From: VXLM01 sp034421575
GTDB lineage: Bacteria > Chloroflexota > Dehalococcoidia > Lucifugimonadales > VXLM01
Length of the DNA: 60,250 nt
Direction of reading: 5' to 3'
Assembly (NCBI GenBank): GCA_034421575.1
Contig: DAOUKG010000002.1
Location: 1-60,250, forward strand
Part shown: one piece after another, positions 58,928 to 60,250 of the stretch
Position numbering within the stretch: the stretch's first letter is position 1
Layout of the letters: every line of letters starts with the position of its first letter
Position numbers and translations under genes: made by a program
The notes under the pieces: generated by a model
What the model saw: the letters and a program-made list of their open reading frames with translations, nothing else
The model's database searches: none
What the model was told of the DNA's origin: nothing

Positions 58928-59599
58928 CTCACCCCCGTTCTGCAACGGGGCAGGCTCTAGCCCTCTCCCACGACGGGAGAGGGGATTGGATTCCCGCTTT
59001 CGGAGACCGTTGCATAACCGTTCTCCCGTTGAGAGGGTGTCGTTGAAAGGGCATCACCCAGCTTCGGAGACGTCTCTAGATTCCCGCTTTCGCGGGAATG
59101 ACGGTGGATATGCAAAGGTCTCCCTACGCGGGTATGACGGTGGCTGTGTATGCTCGAGGGATCTCACGAAATCTGAACAGTTACGTGCAGAGTAGTCTGG
59201 GTAGAGCAGGGGGTGAGCTTCGCCGCCCTGATGGAGAATCCGAGCGGCCCTTGGCTACTGCGTGGTGCGCACAGTTTTGATAGGTCGTCGGAAACAAGAG
59301 AAAGGATATCGCCAAGGCAACGGTGTACTTCACTCCGTGCCAGCCTTGCCGAAACCTCTCACCCATTCCTCTGGACTCCGACCTTCGCCGGAGTGACGGT
59401 TTACGGTGTTCCTGTCAACTCTAAATGCGATTGCCCTGCCCTTCGACAGGCTCAGGGCGAACGGTGTCGTGTGCAGGCTCGGTGCGAAACCCTCTCTAAG
59501 CACAGCACCGTCATACCCGCGAAGGCAGACTTTTGCATAACTCACCGTGCGGGAAAATCTTGGCATGAAACACCAATACTACCCAACCTCAACTCCACT
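58928..59599. repeat. Repeat-filled region between pdhA and the rRNA operon
   Basis: No credible gene. It holds a split CCCTCTCCC palindrome at 58928-58985, a CCCGCTTTCGCGGG palindrome at 59079-59104, a GGACTCCG...CGGAGTGACGG copy ending in AAATGCGATTGCCCTG (59426-59438) and a CCTTCGACAGGCTCAGGGCGAAC repeat at 59440-59463. Confidence 0.7.
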
Positions 59600-59724
59600 C
59601 AGGGCAATCGCATTTCACACAGGGTCGGGCGTTGAGGGGCCTCCCAACCCATTCCTCTGGACTCCGGCCTTCGCCGGAGTGACGGTTTATGGAGTTCCTG
59701 TCCACTCGATGTGCGATTGCCCTG
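59600..59724. mobile_element. TIR-ended element with CAGGGCAATCGCA ends, copy 2
   Basis: A 125-bp unit with perfect 13-bp inverted ends CAGGGCAATCGCA/TGCGATTGCCCTG. The interior matches copy 1 (36403-36549) through TTTCACACAGGGTCGGGCGT and a GGACTCCGGCC...CCGGAGTGACGG hairpin. It ends 19 bp before the -35 box of the rRNA promoter. Confidence 0.8.
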
Positions 59725-59743
59725 CGATTCCTGCGTATATCGG

Positions 59744-59772
59744 TTGACACGTCTAGATGGTCGCGGTATGAT
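59744..59772 (+). promoter_or_regulatory. rRNA operon promoter
   Basis: TTGACA (59744-59749), a 17-bp spacer and TATGAT (59767-59772). The predicted start is near 59779, about 70 bases upstream of the mature 16S end. No UP-element-like A/T tract is evident upstream, where the TIR element ends. Confidence 0.75.
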
Positions 59773-59813
59773 GTTTGTCCGTGCCGCGCAGAGTACGTGG
59801 GCGGTATAGGTTT

Positions 59814-59826
59814 TGCACCTTAACAA
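59814..59826 (+). promoter_or_regulatory. boxA-like antitermination signal in the rRNA leader
   Basis: TGCACCTTAACAA resembles the rRNA boxA consensus TGCTCTTTAACAA and lies in the usual place, between the promoter and the 16S gene. Confidence 0.5.
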
Positions 59827-59850
59827 CTGGATAGTGAAAGGAAATCGTCA

Positions 59851-60250
59851 AACACTTAGAGTTTGATCCTGGCTCAGGACGAACGCTGGCGGTGCGCTTA
59901 ATGCATGCAAGTCGAACGAGAACAGCGGCTTCGGTCGCTAAGTAAAGTGGCAGACGGCTGAGTAACACGTAAGTAACCAACCCCGGAGCGGGGAATAATC
60001 ATGAGAAATCGTGCCTAATACCCCGTACGTCCCAACAGGCGTTGCCGTTGGGGGAAAGGCTTCGGTCGCTCTGGGACGGGCTTGCGGCCTATCAGGTAGT
60101 TGGTGGGGTAAAGGCCCACCAAGCCGGAGACGGGTACCCGGTGTGAGAGCACGAACGGGCAGAGGGGGACTGAGACACGGCCCCCACTCCTACGGGAGGC
60201 AGCAGCAGGGAATCTTGCGCAATGGGCGAAAGCCTGACGCAGCGACACCG
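59851..60250 (+). rRNA. rrs: 16S ribosomal RNA, 5' 400 bases (runs off the window)
   Basis: AGAGTTTGATCCTGGCTCAG (59858-59877) is the conserved start, followed by GACGAACGCTGGCGG, GCATGCAAGTCGAACG, AGACACGGCCC and CTCCTACGGGAGGCAGCAG near the right edge. The mature end is taken seven bases before AGAGTTTG. The 3' part lies outside the window. The sequence fits Chloroflexota, but only a database comparison could settle the lineage. Confidence 0.97.

Overview
The window looks like a chromosomal segment of a free-living Chloroflexota bacterium, probably of the Dehalococcoidia/SAR202 type. That assignment is an inference from the 5' end of the 16S rRNA gene at the right edge, moderately high GC, and a gene mix rich in catabolic single enzymes (Ldh-family and FAD oxidoreductases, M24 family, D-aminoacylase, MetE-like and HpcH-like enzymes). 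No phage, plasmid or complete IS transposase is visible. Intergenic regions are instead loaded with short palindromic and TIR-ended repeats.

Layout. 0.2-5.6 kb: two paralogous TIM-barrel glycosidase-like proteins around an RNase HI-MoaC fusion and an epimerase. 5.7-11.3 kb: a leftward housekeeping block dprA, topA, xerC-type recombinase, RlmD/TrmA-type RNA methyltransferase. 11.4-14.1 kb: HpcH aldolase, MetE-like enzyme and nucleotidyltransferase. 14.4-18.0 kb: two thioredoxin lipoproteins, one internally duplicated. 18.3-22.2 kb: BioY transporter, HtrA protease overlapping YihY, and a P-loop kinase-like protein. 22.3-30.1 kb: D-aminoacylase, a small AT-hook-like protein, a beta-lactamase-fold gene broken by one TGA, acetyl-CoA synthetase, a NYN protein, and a bicupin followed by hicBA. 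30.3-37.5 kb: serS, a metal-site-degenerate M24 protein, an alpha/alpha-toroid protein, about 1.1 kb of nested repeats, and an NHL propeller protein. 37.8-46.5 kb: gyrA, a retropepsin-like protease with a small partner, an OLD-like ATPase, an Ldh-family enzyme and a predicted restriction-modification pair. 46.5-52 kb: a second Ldh-family enzyme, FAD oxidoreductase, zinc ribbon, LysR regulator, small protein and tRNA-Thr. 52-58.9 kb: penicillin acylase and an E1alpha-E1beta-E2-lipB cluster. 59.7-60.25 kb: consensus rRNA promoter and partial 16S rRNA.

How the genes work together. The clearest functional unit is the 2-oxoacid dehydrogenase cluster: E1alpha/E1beta decarboxylate the 2-oxoacid, E2 carries a lipoyl lysine, and LipB supplies the octanoyl group from which lipoate is made. 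Its first gene has a consensus promoter placed exactly for leaderless transcription, and its second gene appears to start at ATA. DprA, TopA, XerC and GyrA cover DNA uptake, topology and chromosome resolution. The ATPase and restriction-modification pair at 41.7-46.5 kb may be a small defence cluster.

The most notable signals are the repeat-encoded linker joining RNase HI to MoaC, repeat ends that begin exactly at stop codons of three genes, the ATA start, and several TIR-bounded elements without coding capacity.
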